Source of the DNA: Gemmatimonadota bacterium
GTDB taxonomy: Bacteria; Gemmatimonadota; Gemmatimonadetes; Gemmatimonadales; GWC2-71-9
NCBI GenBank assembly: GCA_003222035.1
Contig: QHUS01000045.1
Span: 153,360 to 217,359, forward strand
Direction: 5' to 3'
Length of the DNA stretch: 64,000 nt
A program made the translations under genes and the position numbers. Below are positions 28,386-36,251 of the stretch, piece by piece; positions within the stretch are counted from its first letter, which is position 1; the number at the start of each line of letters is the position of its first letter. Under the pieces are notes generated by a model. That model was not told where the DNA came from. It made no database searches and saw only the letters and a program-made list of their open reading frames with translations.

Positions 28386-30382
28386 GACGCCTCCTGCTCT
28401 TGCTGCTGCTGTCCGCGTGTCAGCCATCGGCCCGCCGCGTCCTACTTCTCGACCTCGCGCTCACCGAGCCCGCGCTGCTCAACAGTACGGCGCAGCCGTG
28501 GCATGACGAGGGGTACAGGATCGAGTACCGCCGCTTCTATCCTCACCTCGCCCGCAGCGATCTCTCGCGCTACCGTGTGCTCATGTTCTTGCTGGGCCGT
28601 GAGCCCGAGGCCCCTTCGGACGCGCTCACGGCCGGCGATCTCGCGCTCCTGACTGAATGGGTGCACAAGGGGGGCGTGGTCGTGCTCGGCTACGACGCGG
28701 ACGGGGAGGGATACCTCGACCGCTGGACGGCGAACCGCTGGCTCGAATTCGTGGGCGCGGGGATCTCCATCGGCGATCGGTTGCTCGAGGATACGGTCGT
28801 GCGGGCTACGACAACCACCGGTCGCCCACAGCCGTGGGCCGAGGCCCGCACGCTGGGCGACGAGCCGCTCGGCTCGGTGTTCGACGCGTTTCCGCTCGAG
28901 CGCAACGACGTGCTGGCCACGCGCGATTCCGCGCAGCTGCTCGCGATGACGTCCCCGCACGCATTTGTCCGCGCCCCGCGCACGCCGGCGGCGCGCGGGC
29001 GCGCCGGCGTCGTCGCCGCCGTGCGCATCGGAACCGGGCTCGTCGTGGTGGCCAGCCGCCACGCGCTCGGCGCCGTCGGACCACAGTTTCGCTCCACCAC
29101 AGCCCCGGTCCAGCAACTCGACGCGCTCACGCAGACGCGCGCCTTCCTGGTCGCGCTCGCTCGCTGGACGCGCCGGCCCGCCGAGTGGGCGCACGTCCCG
29201 CCCGCGGGTCGCGGCATGCCCCTCACCCTGGCACAGGCGCCCGTCCCCGTGGAGCCGCTTCCGCCCGCCCTGACGCCGCCAGTCGCTGTGGACACGATCG
29301 CGCTACCGCTCGGCCACGACGCGACGCTCGCTCGGGTGGCGGGCGCCCCCGACTGGATGCGCCAGCAAGGGATGCGGGTGTTGTGGGCCTCGCTCTTCGC
29401 CACGCGTGACGGACGGCGAGCCGCCCGATCGACTGCATCGCTCGATTCGCTGGTCGCCCTGCTCGACGCGGGCGGCTTCAACTTGCTCGCGGGTGACGCC
29501 GGCCCCGAAAGTACCGATTCGCTCCACACCTACTGGGAGGAGCGTCTCGCGGTGCGCCGGGTGTGGGCCGATGCGGTGAAGCGCCTGCAGCCCACCAGCG
29601 TCGCATGGATCCCCGTGCTCGATCTCGACAAGGCACGTCACGCCGCAGCGGACTCTTCCCGGGGAGCGCGCGGCGAACCGCTTGCTGCGCCCTGCGCCCT
29701 CGACTCCATGCTCTGGACCGATGGCCTGGCCACGGCGTATGCCGCCCTGGGTCGGCTCGCCGCCGAGCAGCGTACCCTGGTGATCGCGCTCGGTCTCGAC
29801 GTCGGCGAGCGGAGCTATTCAATGGGTCAGGAATTCTGCGACGCGGCGTGGCGCCGCGGGCTCATCGCCCTGACCCTGACTGGCGCAGCCGGCAGGCACC
29901 TCGATTCGCTCCCGTACGCGGCCCGATATCCGACGCTGCGCGACGCCGGCCTGCTGCCCCGCTACTACCGAGCCCTCGAGGACGAGGTCGCCGCCCGCGC
30001 CACGGTGTTGCGGGACCGGGTGCTGAAGCAGCGCCGCGACGTCTACTTCGCCTTCCGGCTGGCGCAGCCACCGGCCGACTGGTTCAGTCTGGGACTGCTG
30101 CGCGGCTTCGGGCTACCCGATCGCCCATTGCTGGTGCTCACCCCCGAGCTTCAGACGCGCGACCTGTTCGCATTCCACCGGGGGCGCGGCCTCAACGTGG
30201 CGCACGCGGTCTCCCTCGTGCCGCAATCGCTCCGATCCCGCGACTGGTCAGGCGTCAGGCAGGTGGTGTTCGGCGAAAGCGACGGCTTCTGGGTCCCCGC
30301 AGGCGACGCCACCCCAGCGGCCGGCGGCAAGCGCTTGCCAGCGGACAGCTTGGGGCGGCTGCTGCGGCGGCTTCAGCGCTAG
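28382..30382 (+). CDS. Large lipoprotein of unknown function coupled to the kinase
   Basis: This 666-residue protein starts at a GTG overlapping the kinase stop (GTGA). The signal peptide RRLLLLLLLSAC has a clear lipobox, with Cys at about 13. The first about 250 residues have a Rossmann-like alternation (YRVLMFLLGREPEAPSDAL; GGVVVLGYDADGEGYLDRW) reminiscent of ThuA/GATase-like folds. The second half contains long alternating helices and strands as in TIM-barrel hydrolases (VAWIPVLDLDKA; LVIALGLDVGERSY). I cannot assign a family or activity. Coupling suggests it shares a job with the kinase fusion. Confidence 0.7.
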   Translation: MRRLLLLLLLSACQPSARRVLLLDLALTEPALLNSTAQPWHDEGYRIEYRRFYPHLARSDLSRYRVLMFLLGREPEAPSDALTAGDLALLTEWVHKGGVVVLGYDADGEGYLDRWTANRWLEFVGAGISIGDRLLEDTVVRATTTTGRPQPWAEARTLGDEPLGSVFDAFPLERNDVLATRDSAQLLAMTSPHAFVRAPRTPAARGRAGVVAAVRIGTGLVVVASRHALGAVGPQFRSTTAPVQQLDALTQTRAFLVALARWTRRPAEWAHVPPAGRGMPLTLAQAPVPVEPLPPALTPPVAVDTIALPLGHDATLARVAGAPDWMRQQGMRVLWASLFATRDGRRAARSTASLDSLVALLDAGGFNLLAGDAGPESTDSLHTYWEERLAVRRVWADAVKRLQPTSVAWIPVLDLDKARHAAADSSRGARGEPLAAPCALDSMLWTDGLATAYAALGRLAAEQRTLVIALGLDVGERSYSMGQEFCDAAWRRGLIALTLTGAAGRHLDSLPYAARYPTLRDAGLLPRYYRALEDEVAARATVLRDRVLKQRRDVYFAFRLAQPPADWFSLGLLRGFGLPDRPLLVLTPELQTRDLFAFHRGRGLNVAHAVSLVPQSLRSRDWSGVRQVVFGESDGFWVPAGDATPAAGGKRLPADSLGRLLRRLQR

Positions 30383-30415
30383 ACTTGCTCCCACCCTTCC
30401 GGTAGTTTTCCGGAC

Positions 30416-30792
30416 GGGAGGCGGTAGGGCGCGATGGTCGCGGCACGCCGGCTGGAATGGTGTGCTGAGGAAAGTCCGAGCTCCGAGGGCAGACTGCCAG
30501 GTAACGCCTGGGCGCCGCGAGGCGACGGAAAGGGCCACAGAAAACAGACCGCCCTTTATCCAAGGGTAAGGGTGAAACGGTGGGGTAAGAGCCCACCGCG
30601 CGCCTGGCAACAGGCGTGGCACGGTAACCCCCAGTTGGAGCAAGGCCAAATAAGCAGCGAGACCCGGCCCGGGTCGGTTGAGCTGCGGGTAGGCCGCGCG
30701 AGGTGGCTGGCGACAGCCATCCCAGAGAGATGACCATCTGCCCGCCACGCGGGCAAACAGAACTCGGCTTATGGCCCTACCGCCCACCTCCC
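30416..30792 (+). ncRNA. rnpB: RNase P RNA (class A)
   Basis: The sequence shows the conserved core of bacterial RNase P RNA. These are GAGGAAAGTCC (near 30468), GCCAGGTAACGCCTGGG, GTAAGGGTGAAACGGTG followed by GGTAAGAGCCCACCGC, GGCAACAGGCGTGGC, GGAGCAAGGCCAAATA, and the 3' ACAGAACTCGGCTTA. The ends are set by the P1 helix: GGCGGTAGGGC at 30420-30430 pairs with GCCCTACCGCC at 30774-30784, extended by GGGAGG and CCTCCC. It processes tRNA 5' ends together with RnpA, encoded about 7 kb away. Confidence 0.96.
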
Positions 30793-30793
30793 G

Positions 30794-31030
30794 ATGACCT
30801 CGTCTTCGAAACCCTATCCCACCCAATGGGAGCAAGTGGCGGACCTACGGGTATTCCGCACGACCACGCAGGAATGGGAGAAGCTCATCGGGTGGCGCGC
30901 CGACATGCGGAAGCGCGGCTGGAAGCTGCTGCGCGTGGCGAGCGAAGGGACGGAAATGGTAGCTGTGTTCGGCCGTACCAAGGGCGAACGCGCGGAAGGA
31001 GCGGGAGGAGGGGGGGGGGGGCCCGCGTGA
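30794..31030 (+). CDS. Small DUF4177-like protein
   Basis: This 78-residue protein contains WRADMRKRGWKLLRVASEG followed by MVAVFGRTK. That pattern resembles the small DUF4177/DUF5703 domain (a GWELV-like core followed by an F-x-R strand). The tail is Gly-rich. The ATG lies 2 nt after the 3' end of the RNase P RNA, and no ribosome-binding site is visible, so the start is uncertain. It overlaps the next lipoprotein gene by 4 nt. The function is unknown. Confidence 0.5.
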   Translation: MTSSSKPYPTQWEQVADLRVFRTTTQEWEKLIGWRADMRKRGWKLLRVASEGTEMVAVFGRTKGERAEGAGGGGGGPA

Positions 31031-31831
31031 CACGCCGATTGCTGGTCGCCGGGACCGCGCTCGCGGCCGCGTGCGCCGCGGGTGCGCGCGGCACCGTTCC
31101 GGCGCCCACGACGCCGGCGCCGGACCCTTACGCCACCACCCCGGCGACGACACCGCCGACGCCGCGCACCGACGCCGTTCGCTACGGACCCGCCGCGGCG
31201 CGGTATCTCGTGCGCCGACAGCTCCACATTCAGCAGGCGCTCGGGGATCAGCCACAGGTCCAGACCGTCGGAGCGCGTATCTTCGTCGCGACCGCGATCA
31301 CCGGGCCGGCCGACAGCGTAGGGTACCCGGCGATGTTCACCGTGGATTCGATCGTGGCCGACTCGGGCACGCCGCCGCCGATCGTGGACAACGTGAGCAA
31401 GGTGCGCAAGCTGGTGTTCGCCGGCCGCGTGGCGGTGCGCGGTGAGTTCGTGAACGTGATCGCGTCGGACAGCGCTGTGGCGCAGTCGGTGATCCAGCTG
31501 CTCGGCAACTTCCGCGACTTCCTGCCACGGCTACCCGTCGACGGGGCGAAGCCCGGCGCGGTGTGGACGGACACGGTCGAGACCCACCCGCAGCGTGCGA
31601 GTCGACGGAACGCAGACATATCGCGTGGCGGGCGGGGGGAAGAACGCCGGGCAGCCGTTCGAGCTCTCCGGTGCCGGGACGGGGAGCGGCGTGAACTATC
31701 TGGCCTTTGACGGCCGTTATCTGGGCGGAGAGTGGCAGGACTCGACCAATCTCACGGTGCGCCTACCCGTCCAGGGCGTCGCGGTGCCCGTCATCCAGGT
31801 GACTCACACCACCGTCGCGGTGCTGCCCTAG
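31027..31831 (+). pseudogene. Frameshifted lipoprotein gene
   Basis: A GTG at 31027 starts a lipoprotein (signal peptide RRLLVAGTALAAAC with lipobox AAAC; then a Pro/Thr-rich linker and a beta-rich domain). It reads openly until about 31580. After that the protein-like reading moves to the next frame, where a segment from about 31590 to 31831 (DGTQTYRVAGGGKNAG...QVTHTTVAVLP) looks like the natural C-terminus. The original frame instead runs into Arg-rich nonsense ending at 31710. A one-base insertion near the C-run at 31581-31590 would explain it. It could be a true mutation or a sequencing or assembly error. Confidence 0.65.
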
Positions 31832-32661
31832 TGGGGCAACGGTCGGACAGTCGGACGGTCGGACTGTCCCTGGCGCTTTTCGTCGTCGCGACCAACTCGT
31901 TCGCCCAAGCCCCCAACCGCGCCACCCGCTACCTCTTCCCCACCGACGTCACCGATGCCCGCGCGCTGTGGGTCAATCCCGCCGGCTTGGGTGCGTTTCC
32001 AGAAGCTTCGATCAATCTCGACGTGACGGTCGGTGATCCCGGCTCGAGCGGCAAGCTGCGGCAACTCACGTTTGCCTTCAATTCGCGCGGCCTCTCGGCC
32101 GGCTACCAGCGCGACATATACAGCGACGGCCAGCACGGACACACGTACAAGCTCGGTCTCGCCACGGGCCAAGGGGGCTTCGCAGCCGGCCTCACCGCGG
32201 CGCTGTACCGCGGGGCCGGTTCGGGGACAGGGTGGGATGTGGGGCTCCGGTACGATGTGACGGAGGGGCTGATCGTGGGCGCCGCCATCCAGCATATCGG
32301 AGGGCCGCATGTCCGCGATTCGACGCTGCGCGTGACCTATGTCCCGGGCGCAACGCTGCTGCTCGGACACCAGCACGTTGGTCTCTCCGCCCTCAGCCAG
32401 CTCACGAGCGACGGTGCTGAAGGATACGCGTTCGGAGCGCGGGGGACGCTGGGCGCGGGTTGGAAGCTTCCCGTCGGTCTGCTCGCGCGGCTCGACACGG
32501 ACGGCTCTTTGCGTCGCACCGGATTTGTGTTCGGGGTCTCGCTCGGCGGGGAAGATGCCGCCGGCCTCGTCGCGACCACGCCGGGCGACGTGAGCAGCAT
32601 CGATGCGCTCAGTCTGTACGGCGTGTCGACCCGCCGGTTCGCCCGCCCCCGCCCGCATTAG
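31831..32661 (+). CDS. Exported outer-membrane-like beta protein
   Basis: This 276-residue protein starts at the GTG overlapping the previous stop. The N-terminus holds a heptad-repeat-encoded segment (GQRSDSRTVG), then a signal peptide (LSLALFVVATNSFAQ). The mature part has an ARALWVNPAGLGAFPEASINL motif and alternating amphipathic strands typical of PorV/UPF0164-like outer-membrane barrels. It is probably a surface or outer-membrane component; no specific role is visible. Its 3' end overlaps the convergent kinase gene by 53 nt. Confidence 0.65.
   Translation: MGQRSDSRTVGLSLALFVVATNSFAQAPNRATRYLFPTDVTDARALWVNPAGLGAFPEASINLDVTVGDPGSSGKLRQLTFAFNSRGLSAGYQRDIYSDGQHGHTYKLGLATGQGGFAAGLTAALYRGAGSGTGWDVGLRYDVTEGLIVGAAIQHIGGPHVRDSTLRVTYVPGATLLLGHQHVGLSALSQLTSDGAEGYAFGARGTLGAGWKLPVGLLARLDTDGSLRRTGFVFGVSLGGEDAAGLVATTPGDVSSIDALSLYGVSTRRFARPRPH
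31842..31864 (+). repeat. GTCGGAC heptad array, copy 1
   Basis: Three GTCGGAC heptads are separated by A and G (23 nt). They lie inside the signal region of the outer-membrane-like gene. The array is identical to the one at 38579-38601 in yidC. Confidence 0.9.
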
Positions 32662-33985
32662 GGAGCAGCTTTCCAAGTCGGCGCGCCAGCTCGTAGACGT
32701 CGCGGAACGACAACTGGTAAAACACCGTGTCACGTCGCGCACGGGGCAAGGCGAGCACCATTCGGAACGAGAGCCCGGCCCGCATAGTGGCGCCATACTG
32801 CGCCTGGACGTCGTCGCGCGGGTAGGCACGGACGCCGTGCGGGGTCGCGACCGCGATGCTCCGCCGCGCCACCACCAGGACGGTCGTATCGTCGGGTCCG
32901 TGGGGTGAGAACACATAGAGGGCGCGGTCTCCGGGCGTGAGCGCGCTCAGGCTCCGGATCACGTCCGCGACGCTGTCCGGGAGGGGGGCGAGCGCCGAAA
33001 CGCGAGGCGGGCGCGACAGGATCGTGAGCATCACGAGCACAACACCGGTCACGACGCCCAGACCGGCGAGCGCGCGAATGGCCCCCGCCGCAAGCGATGC
33101 GCGCCCCCCCACCGTATCGTGGGCGGCGGTCGGAAGGGCTTCGACCAGCGCGCGACTCAGCTCTTCGGCAGTCTGGAAGCGTTCCGCCGGGTCCTTCGCA
33201 AGCGCCCGATCGACCACCGCAGCGAGCGTCGCTGGAATCTCGCTCCGGAGGTGGCGGATCGGCTCCGCGGTCGCCGTCGCCTGCTTCATGAGGACCGACT
33301 GGGCGGATTCGCCGTCGAAGGGCGGCACGCCGGCCAGCATCTGATAGAGGACGACGCCGAGGGAGTAGATGTCCGACCGGGCGTCCACCTGCTCCCCGGT
33401 GGCCTGTTCGGGACTCATGTAATGCGGCGTGCCGACCACCATGCCTTCCGTGGTCAGCTGGCTCGCGGAGGCCTCCTGAGCGGCCTTCGCGATCCCGAAG
33501 TCGGTCACGAGCACGTGGCCGGTCTCGTCGAGCAGGATATTGTCGGGCTTCACGTCGCGATGCACGATGCCGTTGCGGTGCGCGTGGCCGAGCGCGTCCG
33601 CGACCTGCCGGGCGATGCGCGAGGCGTCGCGCAGCGAGAGACGGTGCTGCTGCTCGAGCATTTGCCGGAGCGACGGCCCGTCGAGGCACCGCATGACGAT
33701 GTACAGGACTTCGTTCTTGTAGCCCCCGACTTTGTAGATCGGCACGATGTGCGGGTGCTCGAGGCCGGCGCTGGTTCGCGCCTCGCGCACGAACCGCTCG
33801 GCGAGTCCCGGCGACGGCGTGAGACCGAGGTCGAGCACCTTGACGGCCACGTCGTGCCCCAGGGTATCGTCGCGCACCCGGAACACCGCCGCGAATCCGC
33901 CTTCGCCCAACACGTTTCCAACGGTAAATTTCTTGCCGAGGGCTTTCTGGAGGCGGCGACGCAGCGTGATGAGATCGAGCGACAT
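32609..33985 (-). CDS. Membrane Ser/Thr protein kinase
   Basis: This 458-residue protein has a kinase domain at about 20-280 (GEGGFAAVF, VAVKVLDLG, HRDVKPDNILL, DFGIAK, HYMSPEQATG). One TM helix is at about 308-328 (LAGLGVVTGVVLVMLTIL). The C-terminal extracytoplasmic domain of about 125 residues has strands such as TTVLVVARRSIAVATPHGV that resemble a PH-like or YcxB-like fold. Its ATG lies on the CATG that also contains the start of the divergent mtgA gene. It ends inside the convergent outer-membrane-like gene. Confidence 0.9.
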   Translation of the reverse strand: MSLDLITLRRRLQKALGKKFTVGNVLGEGGFAAVFRVRDDTLGHDVAVKVLDLGLTPSPGLAERFVREARTSAGLEHPHIVPIYKVGGYKNEVLYIVMRCLDGPSLRQMLEQQHRLSLRDASRIARQVADALGHAHRNGIVHRDVKPDNILLDETGHVLVTDFGIAKAAQEASASQLTTEGMVVGTPHYMSPEQATGEQVDARSDIYSLGVVLYQMLAGVPPFDGESAQSVLMKQATATAEPIRHLRSEIPATLAAVVDRALAKDPAERFQTAEELSRALVEALPTAAHDTVGGRASLAAGAIRALAGLGVVTGVVLVMLTILSRPPRVSALAPLPDSVADVIRSLSALTPGDRALYVFSPHGPDDTTVLVVARRSIAVATPHGVRAYPRDDVQAQYGATMRAGLSFRMVLALPRARRDTVFYQLSFRDVYELARRLGKLLPNAGGGGRTGGSTRRTD

Positions 33986-34865
33986 GACGGACGCGAAACC
34001 TAGGAACTGGCGCCGCGTGGCGCTAGGGACCGGCGGGATCGTGCTCGTGTGGCTGGTCGGCGTCTGGCCGCCACCGGTGTGGTGGCGGGATCACTGGCCG
34101 CGCTGCACGGCAATGATGCGAGAGGCATCGGACGGTCGGACGGTCGGACAGACTGGCGGACGCCCCCAGTCCGACTGTTTCACCGTCCGACGCCTTCCGC
34201 TTGCCGACGTGTCCCCGCTCCTCCAGCGCATGGTCATCATTGGCGAGGACTCCCGGTTCCGGACACATCACGGGATCGACCCCGCGGAAATTGCGGATGC
34301 CTTGGGCATGAACGACCCCCGCGGATTCTGGTCCGGCCTCGCGGCAACGGTGCGGCATCGCGACAGGGTACGCGGCGCGAGCACCATCACCCAGCAACTC
34401 GCCAAGAATCTGTACCTCTCGTCCTCGCGCAGTCCGATCCGCAAGGCGAAGGAGGCGGTCACCGCCCTGGGACTCGAGCTCGCCCTGTCCAAAGACCGGA
34501 TTCTGGAGCTCTACCTGAACGTGGCGGAGTGGGGGCCCGGAATCTGGGGGGTCGACGCGGCGAGTGGCGCGTACTTCGGCGTCCCGGCCTCCCGGCTCAA
34601 CGAGGAACAGGCGGCCGAGCTGGCCGCCACGTTGCCCCATCCGCGCACGTCCAACCCGACGTTTCGGCCCGAGCGGACGCGGGCGCGGCGCGCACTCATC
34701 CTCGCCAGGTATCACGGCGTGGAGGTGTACATCCCACCGGAAGAAGAGGATACGGCAGTGCTCGTGCCGCACGTGCTCGTGCCGCCTGCCGAGTCGCTCA
34801 ACGTTCAGCTTCCAACGCTCGTCGACACGGTTACAGACACGGTGAGTAAGACGGATAGCCTATAG
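33984..34865 (+). CDS. mtgA: Monofunctional peptidoglycan glycosyltransferase (GT51)
   Basis: This 293-residue protein has an N-terminal TM helix (about 10-28) and one GT51 domain. Motifs are VIIGEDSRFRTHHGID (catalytic Glu), RGASTITQQLAKNLYL, KAKEAVTALGLELALSKDRILE and YLNVAEWGPGIWGVDAAS. This order is diagnostic. It polymerises lipid II into glycan strands on the periplasmic side. An insertion between the TM and the domain (DGRTVGQTGG...SDCFTVRR) is encoded by heptad repeats. The tail after residue 255 is Thr/Val-rich. The ATG overlaps the ATG of the divergent kinase by 2 nt. Confidence 0.92.
   Translation: MTDAKPRNWRRVALGTGGIVLVWLVGVWPPPVWWRDHWPRCTAMMREASDGRTVGQTGGRPQSDCFTVRRLPLADVSPLLQRMVIIGEDSRFRTHHGIDPAEIADALGMNDPRGFWSGLAATVRHRDRVRGASTITQQLAKNLYLSSSRSPIRKAKEAVTALGLELALSKDRILELYLNVAEWGPGIWGVDAASGAYFGVPASRLNEEQAAELAATLPHPRTSNPTFRPERTRARRALILARYHGVEVYIPPEEEDTAVLVPHVLVPPAESLNVQLPTLVDTVTDTVSKTDSL
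34127..34191 (+). repeat. Degenerate GTCGGAC heptad inverted array in mtgA
   Basis: About three GTCGGAC-type units (34127-34149) are followed by a 19-nt spacer and inverted GTCCGAC units (34169-34175 and 34185-34191). The whole array is in frame within mtgA, between the TM helix and the catalytic domain. Confidence 0.8.
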
Positions 34866-34899
34866 GGGAGACGCCGAGTCGCCGCGGCCCTCGCTGTCT

Positions 34900-36006
34900 C
34901 TAGTCTACCAACCGCAGTGGCATGACCAGCGCCATGTAGCTCGCCGGATCATCCCATCCCACGGGCTCCACGGTCGCGGCCCGCTCCGGAGCCTTGAACG
35001 TGACCCGCACCTCGTCGGTCGGCATGTACTTGAGGATCTCGAGCAGGTACATCGCATTGAACCCGATTTCGAGCGGCTCGCCCTCGTAGGTGACGGCGAG
35101 CTCGTCCTGCGCCTCGCCCAGGTCGGGGGTCTGGACCGAGAACTTGACCGCTCCACCGGAGAAGGCGAGGCGGATGCGGTGGGTCTGATCGCTCGCGACC
35201 ACGCTCATGCGACGCAGCGCCGCTGACATGCCCGCCTTGTCCACGGTCGCGACTTTGTCGTTCTCGCGCGGGATCACCTGCTCGTAGTTCGGATACGGCC
35301 CCTCGATCAGCCGGGAGAACACGAGCGTGCCGCCGGCGCGGAATCCGATGTGGTTGTCGCTCCGCGCGATCTCGATGGCCTCCTCGGCGGGGAACAGGCG
35401 ACGGATCTGCTCCAGCGCCTTGGGCGGCACGATGAGATCGGCGGTGGATCCCCCCTTGGCGGGCACGTCCATCTTGGCCAGGCGATGCCCGTTGGTCGCC
35501 ACCATCCGCATGTGGTCGGGCCGAAGCTCCCAGAGCACGCCGTTCAGGATGGGACGGCTCTCCTCGGTCGAGGACGCGAACGCCACGTGCCCGACGAGCT
35601 TGTGCACCACGCCCGCAGGGGCCTTCCACGCGCCATCGAACTTGACGGCGGGGAACGACGGGAACTCCTCGCGCGGCAGTCCGAGCAACTTGAACTTCGC
35701 GCGCCCGCACTCGATGGCGACGCGCGATTCCCCGGCGGCCGTGAACCGCACGGGCCCGGAGGGCAGCTCGCGCGCGATGTCCACGAGTTTCTTCGCCGGC
35801 AAGGTCACGGCGCCGTCCGCGTCGACGTCCGCCGGGACCACGGTGGTCACGGCGATGTCCAAGTCGGTGCCCGACAGGCGGAGGCCCTGTTTCGTGACCT
35901 CGACCAGGACGTTGGCGAGCACCGGCAGGGTCGTCTTGGCCGGGATGGCCGCGGCGACCGCGCTCAGTCCTTCCTGCAGCTGCTCCCGTGTTATGGTGAA
36001 CTTCAT
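34900..36006 (-). CDS. dnaN: DNA polymerase III beta subunit (sliding clamp)
   Basis: This 368-residue protein is the right length for the three-domain beta clamp and starts MKFTITREQLQEGLSAVAAA, as usual for DnaN. Conserved segments include LRLSGTDLDIAV, GRAKFKLLGLPREEFP, and the C-terminal end ASYMALVMPLRLVD (the MPxRL motif of the protein-binding pocket). It encircles DNA and tethers polymerase III. It lies downstream of dnaA across the origin region on the same strand, the standard dnaA-oriC-dnaN order. Confidence 0.97.
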   Translation of the reverse strand: MKFTITREQLQEGLSAVAAAIPAKTTLPVLANVLVEVTKQGLRLSGTDLDIAVTTVVPADVDADGAVTLPAKKLVDIARELPSGPVRFTAAGESRVAIECGRAKFKLLGLPREEFPSFPAVKFDGAWKAPAGVVHKLVGHVAFASSTEESRPILNGVLWELRPDHMRMVATNGHRLAKMDVPAKGGSTADLIVPPKALEQIRRLFPAEEAIEIARSDNHIGFRAGGTLVFSRLIEGPYPNYEQVIPRENDKVATVDKAGMSAALRRMSVVASDQTHRIRLAFSGGAVKFSVQTPDLGEAQDELAVTYEGEPLEIGFNAMYLLEILKYMPTDEVRVTFKAPERAATVEPVGWDDPASYMALVMPLRLVD

Positions 36007-36042
36007 CGGTGCCGTGACCCTTTTTCCGTATGGTGTGGAGTA

Positions 36043-36221
36043 AAGACTCTACTACTCTACTCAGATAGAACTACTAGTAGTAGTAGTAGAGGGCGGGGAA
36101 ATGTTGGCGCCTCACCTAACCCGTTTGGCACGAGCGCCAGCCGCGTCCCGCCGCCACGTGACCCAGATGTTGGGACTGTTGGTATCCCGGGCCTTCCCCA
36201 CATGCGCGCGCCGTTCCCACA
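36043..36221 (-). other. oriC: Replication origin (oriC) with DnaA-trio element
   Basis: The 245-nt gap between dnaA and dnaN has the basal unwinding layout. Read in the dnaA-to-dnaN direction, DnaA-box-like sequences come first (TGTGGGAAC at 36221-36213, TGTGGGGAA at 36202-36194, each one to three bases from consensus). A GC cluster follows (CCCCGCCCT, 36098-36090). Then come five consecutive CTA triplets (36089-36075), which are the complement of the 3'-GAT-5' DnaA-trio. The AT-richer stretch to dnaN holds more CTA/TAG triplets and TTTACTCC. The order of box, GC cluster, trio and AT-rich DNA matches the B. subtilis model of strand opening. Confidence 0.75.
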
Positions 36222-36251
36222 GCCACCCACACCGCCGTTCTCCGATGTTGA

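Noticed and set aside
36060-36090. TAG run as a simple microsatellite
   Set aside because: Its place between dnaA and dnaN, next to a GC cluster and in the correct strand sense, fits a DnaA-trio better.
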